From Bog-159 sp049516155 (lineage in GTDB: Bacteria > Acidobacteriota > Terriglobia > Bryobacterales > Bryobacteraceae), in NCBI GenBank assembly GCA_049516155.1, contig JBEKTJ010000007.1:5389-69388 (forward strand): a stretch of DNA of 64,000 bases, written 5' to 3'. Shown here piece by piece: positions 53,308-62,238 of this stretch (position 1 is the first letter of the stretch; the number at the start of each line of letters is the position of its first letter). Below the pieces are notes generated by a model. It had not been told where the DNA came from. It made no database searches and saw only the letters and a list, made by a program, of their open reading frames with translations. Both the position numbers and the translations under genes were made by a program.

Positions 53308-54386
53308 AATTGTTCCTTTACCGCCTCGACACACCGCGCATTTTCTTCATCGGTGCCTGTCGATATGCGCACGCATTGCGGCAACCCGAACGCCCCCAGC
53401 GGCCGCACGATCACGCCCTCCCGCAGCAGCGCTTCGGTCAACGCTCGCGCTTCCTCCGGGCTGGCCAGCGGCAGCATCACGAAGTTGGCGTCCGAAGGAA
53501 CCACTTCCATCCCCATGCCGCGGAATGAATCCGTCAGCAGCCGTAGCCCGCGCGCGTTCAGTTCCAGCGACCGATGAAGGAATTCCTTGTCCGCCAGCGC
53601 GCCGATGCCCGCGGCCTGCGCCAGCGTACTGGGTTCGAACGGCAACTTCACCTTCAGCAGATTGGAGATCAGGTCTTCGTGCGCGAATCCGTAACCGATC
53701 CGGATGCCCGCCAAGCCGTATATCTTCGAGAAAGTCCGCAGCGTGATCACGTTGTCGTAGCGGTAATGCATCGAATCCGGATACCGCGGATTGTCTTTCG
53801 CATATTCGAAATAGGCTTCGTCCAAAATGATCAGCACGCGCTCGGGCACGTGCCGATAGAAGCTGTCGAATTCGTGCCGCGTGAAGATCGTCCCGGTCGG
53901 ATTGTTGGGATTCGCCAGGTAAATAATCTTGGTGTTTTCGGTAATCTGCCCGGCCAGCGCGGGCAAATCGTAGTGCCAGTCGCGATAGGGTACCGTACGG
54001 TACTTGACGCCGCGCGACCGTGCCAGCACCTGGAAGCCGATAAAAGCTGCATCCGTAGTCAACACCTCGTCATCATCACAAAGGAAGGTCCTGATGATGC
54101 CGGACATGATGCCCTCAGACCCGCTGCCCGCGATCACATTTTCCGGCTTTAGATCGAACTTTTCGGCTAACGTGCGGCGCAAATCAAGGCCGCCGTTGGG
54201 ATAGAGATTCAAGCCGCTCAACTGCTGCCGGATGGCTTCGATCGCCAACGGTGACGGCCCCAGGGGATTTTCGTTGGATGCCAGCTTCGAGACATTCGTC
54301 AAACCGTACTCGCGGCGCACTGCGTCGATGGAGCGGCCCGGCTCGTACGGCCGCAGCGATTCGATATATGGCGGAACTAAAGACAT
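53295..54386 (-). CDS. HisC-like aminotransferase, probably aromatic in this context
   Basis: 363 residues, fold-type I aminotransferase of the histidinol-phosphate subfamily. PLP lysine K221 (TFSKIYGLAGIRIGY), N161 and D189 and Y192 (LDEAYFEY) are present; SNENPLGPSP matches HisC. Because it overlaps the HPPD gene and no his genes are near, it probably makes 4-hydroxyphenylpyruvate from tyrosine (such broad-specificity HisC-like enzymes are known), but histidinol-phosphate activity is not excluded. ATG 54386 is 64 bases from the divergent MFS gene. Confidence 0.85.
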   Translation of the reverse strand: MSLVPPYIESLRPYEPGRSIDAVRREYGLTNVSKLASNENPLGPSPLAIEAIRQQLSGLNLYPNGGLDLRRTLAEKFDLKPENVIAGSGSEGIMSGIIRTFLCDDDEVLTTDAAFIGFQVLARSRGVKYRTVPYRDWHYDLPALAGQITENTKIIYLANPNNPTGTIFTRHEFDSFYRHVPERVLIILDEAYFEYAKDNPRYPDSMHYRYDNVITLRTFSKIYGLAGIRIGYGFAHEDLISNLLKVKLPFEPSTLAQAAGIGALADKEFLHRSLELNARGLRLLTDSFRGMGMEVVPSDANFVMLPLASPEEARALTEALLREGVIVRPLGAFGLPQCVRISTGTDEENARCVEAVKEQLCKP

Positions 54387-54450
54387 CGGCGAAATCTAAA
54401 CTGCCCCTTACCATAGTAATTCCAATGCTACACCGCGAGGTTTCCGCCGC

Positions 54451-55713
54451 TTGACGCTTCCCGCCACTTTGCGCGCGCTCCGTTATCGCAATTTCCAACT
54501 GTTCTTCGGCGGCCAGTTGATCTCGCTGATCGGCACCTGGATGCAGAACGTCGCCCAGGCATGGCTGGTCTACAAGCTGACGGGATCGTCCGTGCTGCTG
54601 GGGCTGGTAAGCTTTTCGAGCCAGATTCCGGTGTTCCTGATGTCTCCACTGGGCGGTATCGTGGCCGACCGCTTTCGGCGCCGGCGGGTAGTGATCGGCA
54701 CGCAGACGGCCGCCATGCTGCTGGCGCTGGTTTTGGCCGCCCTCACGCTCACCGGCGCGGTGCGGGTCTGGCACGTCGTGGTTTTGTCCGCGCTGCTGGG
54801 AGTCGTGAACGCTTTCGATATTCCCGCGCGGCAGGCGTTCTTCGTGGAGATGGTGGGGCGTGAAGACCTGATCAACGCCATCGCCCTGAACTCCTCAATG
54901 TTTAACGCCTCGCGCGTGATTGGCCCGGCGGTGGCCGGCATCCTGGTGGCCGGCATCGGCGAAGGCTGGTGCTTCTTCGCAAACGGTGTGAGCTACATCG
55001 CGGTGATTGCGGGGCTGCTGCTCATGACGGTCGACGATCGCAAGCCCGTCAAGCGGCAGGCGTCACCGCTGGCCGACGTGATCGAAGGATTCCGGTTTGT
55101 GCTCGGCAGCCCACCCATTCACCACCTGCTAATCCTACTGGGAATCTTGAGCGCAACCGGCATGCCCTTCGCCGTGCTGATGCCGATCTTCGCCGACCGG
55201 ATTCTGCACGGTGGGGCGAAAGGGCTGGGCATCCTGATGGGCGCTTCCGGAGTCGGCGCGCTGGCCGGCGCTCTGCTGCTGGCGTCGCGCCAAACCGTTA
55301 AAGGGCTGGGGCGCTGGGTGGCGATCGCGGCGGGGGCGTTCGGCGCGTCGCTGATTGCGTTTGCGGTTTCGCGTTCGTTTTGGACCTCCTGCGCGCTGCT
55401 GCTGCCTGTGGGCTTTGCCATGATGGTGGAGATGGGATCGTCAAATACACTGATCCAAACTATGTCGCCCGATCATTTACGCGGGCGCGTGATGTCGGTC
55501 TATTCGATGATGTTCATGGGCATGGCCCCGCTCGGCGCGGTGCTCAGCGGCGTGACGGCCGCGCGCTGGGGAGCGCCTGCCACGATCACCGGCGGTGGCG
55601 TCATCTGCATGGCGGCGGCCGTCGTCTTCGGCTGGCGCTGGCCAGGCTTGCGGGCCGAAGCGCGCCGGCTGGTCGCCGCGGCACAGCCGCAGCCGGCGCT
55701 AAAACAGGTTTGA
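54451..55713 (+). CDS. MFS exporter (EntS-like, MFS_3)
   Basis: 420 residues with about twelve membrane helices. The start resembles the enterobactin-exporter group (LRYRNFQLFFGGQLISLIGTWMQ is given here in part as FQLFFGGQLISLIGTWMQN), then PLGGIVADRFRRRRV between helices 2 and 3. TTG start with GAGG upstream. It may export a siderophore, drug or other small molecule by proton exchange. It lies six bases before the alkyladenine glycosylase gene, so both are probably co-transcribed. Confidence 0.85.
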   Translation: MTLPATLRALRYRNFQLFFGGQLISLIGTWMQNVAQAWLVYKLTGSSVLLGLVSFSSQIPVFLMSPLGGIVADRFRRRRVVIGTQTAAMLLALVLAALTLTGAVRVWHVVVLSALLGVVNAFDIPARQAFFVEMVGREDLINAIALNSSMFNASRVIGPAVAGILVAGIGEGWCFFANGVSYIAVIAGLLLMTVDDRKPVKRQASPLADVIEGFRFVLGSPPIHHLLILLGILSATGMPFAVLMPIFADRILHGGAKGLGILMGASGVGALAGALLLASRQTVKGLGRWVAIAAGAFGASLIAFAVSRSFWTSCALLLPVGFAMMVEMGSSNTLIQTMSPDHLRGRVMSVYSMMFMGMAPLGAVLSGVTAARWGAPATITGGGVICMAAAVVFGWRWPGLRAEARRLVAAAQPQPALKQV

Positions 55714-55719
55714 AGTGGC

Positions 55720-56307
55720 ATGATTCTGCCCCGTAGTTTCTATGCGCGTCCCACCATCGAAGTTGCCCGCGGCCTGCTCGGCAAACTGCTGGTGCACGGC
55801 GAAACGTCCGGCAAGATCGTGGAAACCGAGGCCTATCCCGGGGGCGACGATCTGGCCTCCCATTCCGCGCGCGGCATTACGCCGCGCACGCGCGTCATCT
55901 TCGGACCGCCGGGTCACGCCTACGTATATTTCATCTACGGCATGTACGAGTGCCTGAATCTGGTGGCCGAGCCGGATGGCCGGCCCGGAGGCGTGCTCAT
56001 CCGCGCGATCGAGCCCGTGGGAGGAATTGAGACCATGCAGCACCGCCGCCCTTCCGCGCGCACTCTGCGCGATCTCACGTCCGGACCGGGCCGTCTGACA
56101 TTGGCGCTGGGGATCACCCGCGCGCAGAACGGCGCCGATGTGACGCGCGGTAACCTGACCGTGCGCAGCCCCCGTGCGCCGCATGACGAACCATTCGAAA
56201 TCGAGGTCACGCCGCGCATCGGCATCCGCCACTGCGCCGACTGGCCGCTACGGTATACGATCAAAGGCAATCCGTTCGTTACCCCTATGCGTGTTCCCAA
56301 GGGTTGA
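55720..56307 (+). CDS. 3-Methyladenine DNA glycosylase (AAG/MPG family)
   Basis: 195 residues. Family motifs ARGLLGKLLV, GKIVETEAY, DDLASHSARGITPRT, VIFGPPGHAYVYFIYGMYE, RIGIRHCADWPLRYTI-like tail and GPGRLTLALGI are present. It removes alkylated purines in base-excision repair. The His in the family phrase YG[MLI]HxCxN is replaced by Glu (YGMYECLNLV), a small deviation. Its 3' end overlaps the convergent PIN gene by 23 bases. Confidence 0.92.
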   Translation: MILPRSFYARPTIEVARGLLGKLLVHGETSGKIVETEAYPGGDDLASHSARGITPRTRVIFGPPGHAYVYFIYGMYECLNLVAEPDGRPGGVLIRAIEPVGGIETMQHRRPSARTLRDLTSGPGRLTLALGITRAQNGADVTRGNLTVRSPRAPHDEPFEIEVTPRIGIRHCADWPLRYTIKGNPFVTPMRVPKG

Positions 56308-56707
56308 GGAGCGGCACGCCGGAAGGCTCGAAATCCGCGGTATGACGCGTCATGATATAAAGGCCGTGCCGCCGGGCGGCCGCCGCGATCAGGCCGTCGC
56401 TGGCTGGAATCGTGCGGCCCGCTTGCTGCGCGGTCGCCGTGAGTTCGCCCCACATGCGGCTAGTCTCCAGATCGATGGGAAGAATCCGGTCGCCATAGTT
56501 CCGTTCCAGCGCCAGCAGCCAGGTTTGCAGCAGCCGTTTCTTCTGGCCGTCTTTTAGAAGAGCAACGCCCTTGGCGATTTCGCCGATCGAGATAACGCTG
56601 ACGAACAAATCGTCGCTGTCAAGCTCCCGGATGACGCGCGCCACGCCCGCGTCCGGCCGCGGTAGGCGCAGTTCGGACAAGGCGCACGTATCCAGCAACA
56701 CTCTCAC
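56285..56707 (-). CDS. PIN-domain toxin (VapC/FitB-like)
   Basis: 140 residues, GTG start overlapping the antitoxin stop (GTGA). PIN motifs LLDTCALSELR (D6, E12), SVISIGEIAKG, ASDGLIAAAARRHG and TRHTADFEPSGV give the acidic cluster of a ribonuclease. Likely target is tRNA or mRNA when the antitoxin is degraded. The last 23 bases overlap the glycosylase gene on the other strand. Apparently intact, in contrast with the broken PIN gene at 48.7 kb. Confidence 0.92.
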   Translation of the reverse strand: MRVLLDTCALSELRLPRPDAGVARVIRELDSDDLFVSVISIGEIAKGVALLKDGQKKRLLQTWLLALERNYGDRILPIDLETSRMWGELTATAQQAGRTIPASDGLIAAAARRHGLYIMTRHTADFEPSGVPLLNPWEHA

Positions 56708-56952
56708 AGCTTCACGCCCCGCATGGGAGAACGGTCGCGCGTCAGGTCCACTCCCTCCAGGCTAGGCCCCTTGGAGGTAAGAAACTCTTTGAAGCCCATG
56801 CGCTTGCCCGTGAGCTTTTCGTATTCCCGCCAAGCCACGATAACCACCGTATCGCCGCGCCGGCGCACGAGTTGGGGACCTTCGGCTAGCGCCCGGTTAA
56901 CGACTTCACTGAGGCGGTTCTTGGCTTCCGCCAGTTGCCATTCCGTGGGCAT
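56704..56952 (-). CDS. Phd/YefM-type antitoxin
   Basis: 82 residues. The Phd/YefM phrase WQLAEAKNRLSEVVNRALAEG followed by QLVRRRGDTVVIVAWREYEKL is clear; the basic C-terminal part would wrap the toxin. ATG at 56952 follows GGAG at good spacing; a TTG three bases earlier is also open. Overlap with the toxin gene implies coupled synthesis. It should bind the tandem palindromes upstream. Confidence 0.9.
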   Translation of the reverse strand: MPTEWQLAEAKNRLSEVVNRALAEGPQLVRRRGDTVVIVAWREYEKLTGKRMGFKEFLTSKGPSLEGVDLTRDRSPMRGVKL

Positions 56953-56965
56953 CAAAATAGCTCCT

Positions 56966-56986
56966 ATCTAGCTAATCTAGCTAGAT
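56966..56986. promoter_or_regulatory. Tandem ATCTAGCTA operator before the Phd-PIN locus
   Basis: Two adjoining copies of ATCTAGCTA (56966-56974 and 56975-56983), the second completed to the 12-bp palindrome ATCTAGCTAGAT. On the minus strand CATAAT (upstream, near 56990-56985) with TTGTGT 17 bases further could be the promoter, so the operator covers the start of transcription. Typical of antitoxin autorepression. Confidence 0.6.
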
Positions 56987-57029
56987 TATGACATAGCGAC
57001 GCCCCAAACACAAGCCCTTCCTAATGCTT

Positions 57030-57475
57030 ATTCCTGCCGGAGCGTCACCGCCGCCGCGCGCCCGGCGGCGTAGTCATCGCGCACCGGATCGAGCGAGATC
57101 AGATGCATGTTCCGGGATTGAATCCCTCCTGGACACCCAAGGTGCGGGCAACAACAAAGTGAGCGACGCGGCCATCTGGCAAAGCACCAGCGCGTTCCGC
57201 AGGCTCAGCCGGCGATATTTTTGCGCAACCGTAAATTGCCGCCTTCCTTCAGCGCTGGGATCAGGTTGGGGCGGGTAGCTTGCAACGCCGTCGTCAGCCC
57301 GGAAGCCACGCCGGTTTCCAGGGTCAAACCAAAGATGAACAGCAGGGCCCGCTAGTCTGGGTTCAGATCATTGCCGACCGGGATAGGCAGCGGCATGCGC
57401 AGTTGCGAAAGCAGATGAATGCACCAGACGCACAGGAAGGCCGGCACGGCAGCGTTCGGGGCCGGCACTCACTCC
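57030..57475 (-). pseudogene. ADOP permease relic
   Basis: Minus-strand translation yields scattered ADOP phrases: LLFIFGLTLETGVASGLTTAL, TRPNLIPALKEGG, SLRNALVLCQMAASLTLLL and RNMHLISLDPVRDDYAAGRAA, in three frames, with a TAG where the family has Trp (NPDWR). Only about 150 codons of some 800 remain, in the order of a normal gene. It occupies the 480-base gap between the Phd-PIN operon and the sialidase-like gene. No other gene is seen here. Confidence 0.75.
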
Positions 57476-58662
57476 AATGCTAGCCAGCCCAGCGCCCCGC
57501 GCGTGGCGGCCCGCGAGAGCGGCCTGTCCACCGCCGGATCCCAAGGCTGCTCGCTCAGCACCATGCGGCCCGCAAATGTCGCACCGCGATCGTACGATAC
57601 GGCCATGGCCAGGTCCACCAGCAAGTCTCCGCCCGCAGTCTTTGGGCCGTACTCATAAAATGCGCAACAGATCTCGCCGCTCGCGGTGAATATCAGATGC
57701 GGCTGAAATTCGTGCTGGCCGGACTCCCCGGCAGGGACCAAGGGCTCCCCGGCAGATGGTCCTTGCCACGTGCGGCCGCCGTCCAGAGACCGCCGGCGGT
57801 AAATCCGGGCGCGCCCTTCGCGGTCGTCCGCCCATACGCATAGGGCTACGCCATCCGCCGCGATGCAGGTAGCCGGCGCCGTTTCCGGAAGCCCTTCCTG
57901 GACGCCGACGATTCCTTCGGCGACGGTCACTGGCGCGCCAAACGTTTCCCCGCCGTCGGCTGAATCGACTGCCAGAATGCTGCAACCGGATGGGCCGGCC
58001 ATCCAGACCACGTGCACCGCACCGTCCGCATCGACCAGCACTTCCGGGTTGAAACACAGCCCGGAGAACAACGGACCGGGCCGGGAATGCCCTTTGCCGC
58101 TCCACGACCGTCCATCGCCGGAGCGCCCAAAGCACAACGCGTTGCCCATATCGGCGGCCAGATAAACGCTGCCCCGGAACGCACTGGCAGAATTGAGATC
58201 AGTGGCGATCGAGTAGCAGCACTCGGCGGCTCCCCGCAGCACCACTTCCGGTCGGGACCAGTGAATGCCGCCATCCTCGGAGCGGTAGAGCACCAGGGAG
58301 GCGCGGGAGCGGTCCGGGTCGAGGGCTAGCGCAGCCAGATTCAGGGTACCGTCGGCATCTATCGCCAGTACCGGTCCCACCACGCCCGCCCATTTCGTTT
58401 CCAGAGGCAACGGCCAGGATTCCCGCCAACACGTCCCGCCATCGAAACTGATCCGCGCGGAAATGACCGGGACACCGTCCGGCAAAGTAATTTCTTCGAC
58501 TCCCACAATGTGCTGCGGGTCGAGCGGGTTTACCAGCAGCGCGGATGCGTTCCGCGGGCTCACGGGGCGGCCCCGGCTCGCGCCGCGTTTGTAGGAGGGC
58601 TTAACAGTATCGGTCATAGGCGCCCGGTCGGTCTTTCCTATATTGTGACGCAAAATCGGCAT
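57469..58662 (-). CDS. Sialidase-like beta-propeller with Asp-box repeats
   Basis: 397 residues (382 if the ATG at 58617 is used). Five Asp-box-like turns (SFDGGTCW, SEDGGIHW, SADGGETF, SLDGGRTW, SYDRGATF) predict a six-bladed BNR/sialidase propeller. No signal peptide is visible and the catalytic Arg triad and Tyr/Glu of true sialidases were not traced, so activity is uncertain; many such acidobacterial proteins act outside the cell. Neither start has a ribosome site. The relic of an ADOP gene follows. Confidence 0.65.
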   Translation of the reverse strand: MPILRHNIGKTDRAPMTDTVKPSYKRGASRGRPVSPRNASALLVNPLDPQHIVGVEEITLPDGVPVISARISFDGGTCWRESWPLPLETKWAGVVGPVLAIDADGTLNLAALALDPDRSRASLVLYRSEDGGIHWSRPEVVLRGAAECCYSIATDLNSASAFRGSVYLAADMGNALCFGRSGDGRSWSGKGHSRPGPLFSGLCFNPEVLVDADGAVHVVWMAGPSGCSILAVDSADGGETFGAPVTVAEGIVGVQEGLPETAPATCIAADGVALCVWADDREGRARIYRRRSLDGGRTWQGPSAGEPLVPAGESGQHEFQPHLIFTASGEICCAFYEYGPKTAGGDLLVDLAMAVSYDRGATFAGRMVLSEQPWDPAVDRPLSRAATRGALGWLALE

Positions 58663-58830
58663 ATCGTTTCATCTATTGTGCGCGCACACCGGGCGGTTCG
58701 CGCTATGAGTGTGTAGCTTACACTAAATTCAGGAGATGCTTGAAGCTCGGCGCCCCGACTGTTAACCTTCTGGGATTTGTCTGACAACCCTGCGCCATAA
58801 CCTGAATTGCCGCAAGTGCTACGATGGCCC

Positions 58831-59643
58831 ATGAGCGGCATGCAGCAAGCGCGTCCCCTGGCCCTGATTACGGGCGCTTCGAGCGGTATCGGCGCTACCT
58901 TCGCCCGTCAACTGGCTGCGCGCGGCTACGATCTGGTGCTGGTTGCGCGCCGCCGCGACCGGCTGGAACAGCAGGCCCGGGCTATCCGGGAGGAACATTC
59001 GGTGCAGGCTGAAATCCTGCCCGCGGACCTGACGCGCGACACGGAATTGAAGGCCGTTGAAGACCGCATCGCCGTCGCGCCGAATCTTGAATTCCTGGTT
59101 AACAACGCCGGATTCGGCATCACCGGGCGATTCTTTTCGGTCCCCCTGGACGGCCAGGACCGGATGCACCGGCTGCACGTTCTGGCCCCCATGCGGCTAA
59201 TGCATGCCGCGCTCCAAGGCATGGTCGCGCGAGGGCGCGGCAACATTGTCAATGTTTCCTCGGTTTCGGGGTTCGGACAAAACCCCGGTAGCGTCAGCTA
59301 TTCCGCCACCAAGACCTGGATGAGCAGTTTCACCGAGGGCATTTACATGGAGTTGAAGAGCATCGGCTCGCCAGTGCGCGTACAGGCGTTGTGCCCCGGG
59401 TTCACGCTCTCCGAATTCCACGACACGATGCCTTTCAACCGCAAGGCGATTCCGGCGTGGATGTGGATGCCCGCGGATGAGGTGGTGGACACGTCGTTGC
59501 GGGCGCTCGAGCGCGATCGGTTGTTCGTGATTCCCGGCTGGCGTTATCGCCTGCTGGTCTTCCTGATGCGCGCTTTTCCGCGGCCGCTATACCACCGGCT
59601 ATCGATCCAATATGCGCAGGGTACGGGGCGGGACGAGGCCTAA
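58831..59643 (+). CDS. Short-chain dehydrogenase/reductase
   Basis: 270 residues. TGASSGIG for the cofactor, NNAG, SSVSG and the catalytic YSATK are all present; ARRRDRLE after strand 2 suggests NADP. The C-terminal 40 residues are longer and hydrophobic with aromatic residues (YRLLVFLMRAFPRPLY), a feature of DltE/SdhA-like and membrane-associated SDRs. The substrate is not evident. It is convergent with fpg, nine bases apart. Confidence 0.88.
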   Translation: MSGMQQARPLALITGASSGIGATFARQLAARGYDLVLVARRRDRLEQQARAIREEHSVQAEILPADLTRDTELKAVEDRIAVAPNLEFLVNNAGFGITGRFFSVPLDGQDRMHRLHVLAPMRLMHAALQGMVARGRGNIVNVSSVSGFGQNPGSVSYSATKTWMSSFTEGIYMELKSIGSPVRVQALCPGFTLSEFHDTMPFNRKAIPAWMWMPADEVVDTSLRALERDRLFVIPGWRYRLLVFLMRAFPRPLYHRLSIQYAQGTGRDEA

Positions 59644-59652
59644 TAAGCCACT

Positions 59653-60444
59653 TCAACGCTTCTGGCACTTGGCACAATAATGCGTGCCGCGCTGCGCGAC
59701 CAAGGTGCGCCGGATGGGGGAGCCGCACGTTACACACGGCTCGCCGGTGCGCTGATAAACGCGGTGCTCGAACTGGAAAAAACCGCTTCGGCCATCGGCG
59801 TCCACGTAGTCGGAAATCGACGATCCCCCTTTCGCGATGGCTTCGGTGAGCACCTCCACGATTGCCCCGTGCAGCCGCTTGACGCGGTCGCCGCGCAAGC
59901 GCGCGCCGATAGACAGCGGGTGAATGCCCGCCCGGAAAAGCGCCTCGTCCGCATAGATATTGCCGACGCCGCGCACGAAGCGCTGGTCCAGCAATACGGA
60001 TTTGATGCGCGCCTTGCGCCGCTTGAGCCGCGCGGCAAACTCCGCGAGAGTCACCTCCAACGGTTCCGGGCCCAGCTTCTCCACACGCGCCGGCAGTCCG
60101 CGGCCGACTTCGATCTTCCCAAACTGGCGCTGGTCTTCGTAGCGCAGTACGCCCCGGTCGAGGTTCACGATGGCGTGCGTGTGACGTCCGGGCGTGCCGC
60201 CTAAGAGGAGCTTGCCGGTCATGCCGAGATGTACCACCAGGCAATGCCCGGCATCCAGCTCAATGACGATGAACTTGCCGCGCCGCACGATGCCGCGGAT
60301 GCGCCGCCCAGCCAGCATCGCGCTCATTTCGTCGGGATCGCCGCGCAAGATACGCCGGCAGGTGAACTCCGCCGAGACGATGCGCCGTCCCACAAGACGG
60401 GCAATCGATCGGACTACTGTTTCAACCTCGGGAAGCTCAGGCAC
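59653..60444 (-). CDS. mutM: Formamidopyrimidine-DNA glycosylase
   Basis: 263 residues, GTG start. Pro2 and Glu3 (PELPEVETV) form the active site, K57 is in RRGKFIVIELD, and the C-terminal zinc finger CVTC...CAKC is complete. Removes oxidised purines. The start lies within the last codons of the Rieske gene (8-bp overlap). Confidence 0.95.
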   Translation of the reverse strand: MPELPEVETVVRSIARLVGRRIVSAEFTCRRILRGDPDEMSAMLAGRRIRGIVRRGKFIVIELDAGHCLVVHLGMTGKLLLGGTPGRHTHAIVNLDRGVLRYEDQRQFGKIEVGRGLPARVEKLGPEPLEVTLAEFAARLKRRKARIKSVLLDQRFVRGVGNIYADEALFRAGIHPLSIGARLRGDRVKRLHGAIVEVLTEAIAKGGSSISDYVDADGRSGFFQFEHRVYQRTGEPCVTCGSPIRRTLVAQRGTHYCAKCQKR

Positions 60445-60751
60445 GTTCCGGCACTTCGAGCAGGATATCGTCGCCCGCGACTTGCACCGCGAAGGTGGCC
60501 ACCTTCTGGGTGGGATCGAAATCGTTCGCGCCGGTTTGGCAGTCCCACTCCCAGGCGTGCCAGGGGCAAACGACATTGTTGCCGTGCAAGGCGCCCTGGC
60601 CCAAAGGCCCGCCCCGGTGCAGGCAAGTGCCGCTGAGTGCGGTAACGCGCCCGCCGACATTGCAAAGGGCGTACGTGTCGTTGCCGATGGCAACCTCGGT
60701 AACTGAATCGGCAGGCAATTGCGAGAGACTGGCGACTTTGACAAGTGACAT
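60437..60751 (-). CDS. Rieske [2Fe-2S] ferredoxin-like protein
   Basis: 104 residues. The cluster ligands C43/H45 (CLHRGG) and C62/H65 (CPWHAW) match small soluble Rieske ferredoxins of the NirD/BphF type. It would carry electrons in the cytoplasm, partner unknown. It overlaps fpg by eight bases. No oxygenase is nearby. Confidence 0.9.
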   Translation of the reverse strand: MSLVKVASLSQLPADSVTEVAIGNDTYALCNVGGRVTALSGTCLHRGGPLGQGALHGNNVVCPWHAWEWDCQTGANDFDPTQKVATFAVQVAGDDILLEVPERA

Positions 60752-60775
60752 GGCTTAGATCGAGCTTAAACCATT

Positions 60776-61843
60776 TCACCCGGCTGCTGGGCGGAGCGCG
60801 GCGCGCCTTCGGCGGATCGACACCCTCGGCGGCTGGTGACTGCACCGGCGGTCGATTCGGATTGTGCGGGTCTCCAACCGCGCCGCGCCGCAGTCGATCT
60901 CGTCGAGCAACTCCCTCGCCGAGCCGGGCCGCTGCAATGGTTCGAGCGAAAGAGCGCCGGATCACCGCGGGCAATAGTTCCTCGGGCGGAAATGGCCGCA
61001 CGCCCGTAATCAGTTCGAACAGAATGAGGCCGAAGGCGTAAGTATCGGCCGACTTTGACACCTCAACGCTGCGAAACTGTTCCGGCGCCATGTAGTCGGG
61101 CGAACCCGAAATCCCCGCCACCGCATCGCAACCCGCCACCAAGCCGCCCGACCCCGGCGGGCTTGCCAGTCCGAGGTCCATGATCACTCGAACCACCCCG
61201 CCGTCCTGCCCGGCGGTCAGCATAATATTGTCGGGCTTCAGGTCGCGATACGGAATTCCTTCGGCGTGCAGGGCATCCATGCCGGCGCCGATGCCGCGCG
61301 CGATCCGCAGCGCTTCGCAAGCAGGGATGGCGCCGCGTGAAAGCCGGCCAGCCAGCGATTCCCCGGGCAGGTATTGCATCGTAAAAGCGGCGATCCGCCC
61401 GCAGCGCGCATGGTCGAACGTGAAGAAATCGAACACGGGACATACATTGGGGTGGCGTATGGCGCGCGCGCTTCCGATTTCCGCAATGAAGCGCTCCATC
61501 GCGCGGGCGTCGTGCGAAGTTCCAGGTTCAAGGTTTTGAGCGCGACTTTCCCCAGCCGCCGGTCCTCCACCAGAAAAATCGAGCCCGTCCCTCCGGCGCC
61601 GAGTTCCTCGGCGATGCGGAATCGTCCGCCCAAAACATCGGCCGGACGAATTTCGGCAAGCGGAACCGGCGGAGCATTCGGAAAGCCATCCATCGTGTTC
61701 GAAAGCGCCAGGAGCCGGAGCACCTCGGCAAGCAAAGCTTCGTCCGAACCGCAGCGCGCCGCCACGAACGCCTCCCGATCCGCGGCGGGAAGGTCGAGCG
61801 CTTCTTCCAACACATCGTCCCCCAGATCGGAACGGTCAGGCAT
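60776..61843 (-). pseudogene. Ser/Thr protein kinase with frameshifts
   Basis: From ATG 61843 (MPDRSDLGDD) the N-terminal helical region and glycine loop (LGAGGTGSIFLVED, K in VALK) read normally to about 61533, where one base in a C run is missing. The next frame continues (AMERFIAEIGSARAIRHPN, the catalytic YRDLKPDN, DLG for DFG, GSPDYMAPEQ) to FARTI near 60955; a third frame then gives RPGSARELLDEID and ends at 60776. It overlaps the sigma-factor relic at the start (ATGCCTGA). Either a relic or two sequencing errors. Confidence 0.75.
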
Positions 61844-62164
61844 CGCGTGGCTCCCCGGCGCGCCAGCCGATTTCAGGGTTTCGAACAATCGCACTTCGGT
61901 TTCGGTGAAGCCGCCAAAGTAGCGCAGCTCGACGAGTTCCGCCAAGCGGGGGGATCGGGTCGCCAGATCGTCCATGGCGGCGGCGACAGCCAGGGTCAGT
62001 TCGCCATCGTGCGACGCCACCGCCGATTCGTTCCATTCGATTCGCTGCATGGCGCCGCCGTGGGCCGCCGCCTTCTTGTGCCGCGCGCGGTCGATGAGGA
62101 GATTCTTCATCACCCGGCTGACCAGCCGCACATAGCGGATCAGCGTCGGCATTGTCAACATGAC
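61835..62164 (-). pseudogene. ECF sigma factor, truncated
   Basis: Begins at about 62161 with a segment equivalent to the end of sigma region 2 (RVMKNLLIDRARHKKAAA), continues to ATRSPRLAELVELRYFGGFTETE in region 4 and then loses the family pattern; the last helix appears only as a distorted WRAGEPRDA in another frame. About 85 N-terminal residues and the recognition helix are missing. The stop overlaps the kinase start, a usual sigma/kinase pair in this phylum. Confidence 0.7.
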
Positions 62165-62238
62165 CGGCTACGAGGTAGTGCGCTATTTGTGTGTGCTTGA
62201 TCTTGGTGGTGGCCTCAGGAGGATAGGCCACCAGTGGA

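Noticed and set aside
58663..58830. Possible tRNA or small RNA between the sialidase-like gene and the SDR
   Set aside because: No cloverleaf with CCA-proximal stem or TTCGA-type loop could be formed; only ordinary promoter-like A/T stretches are present.
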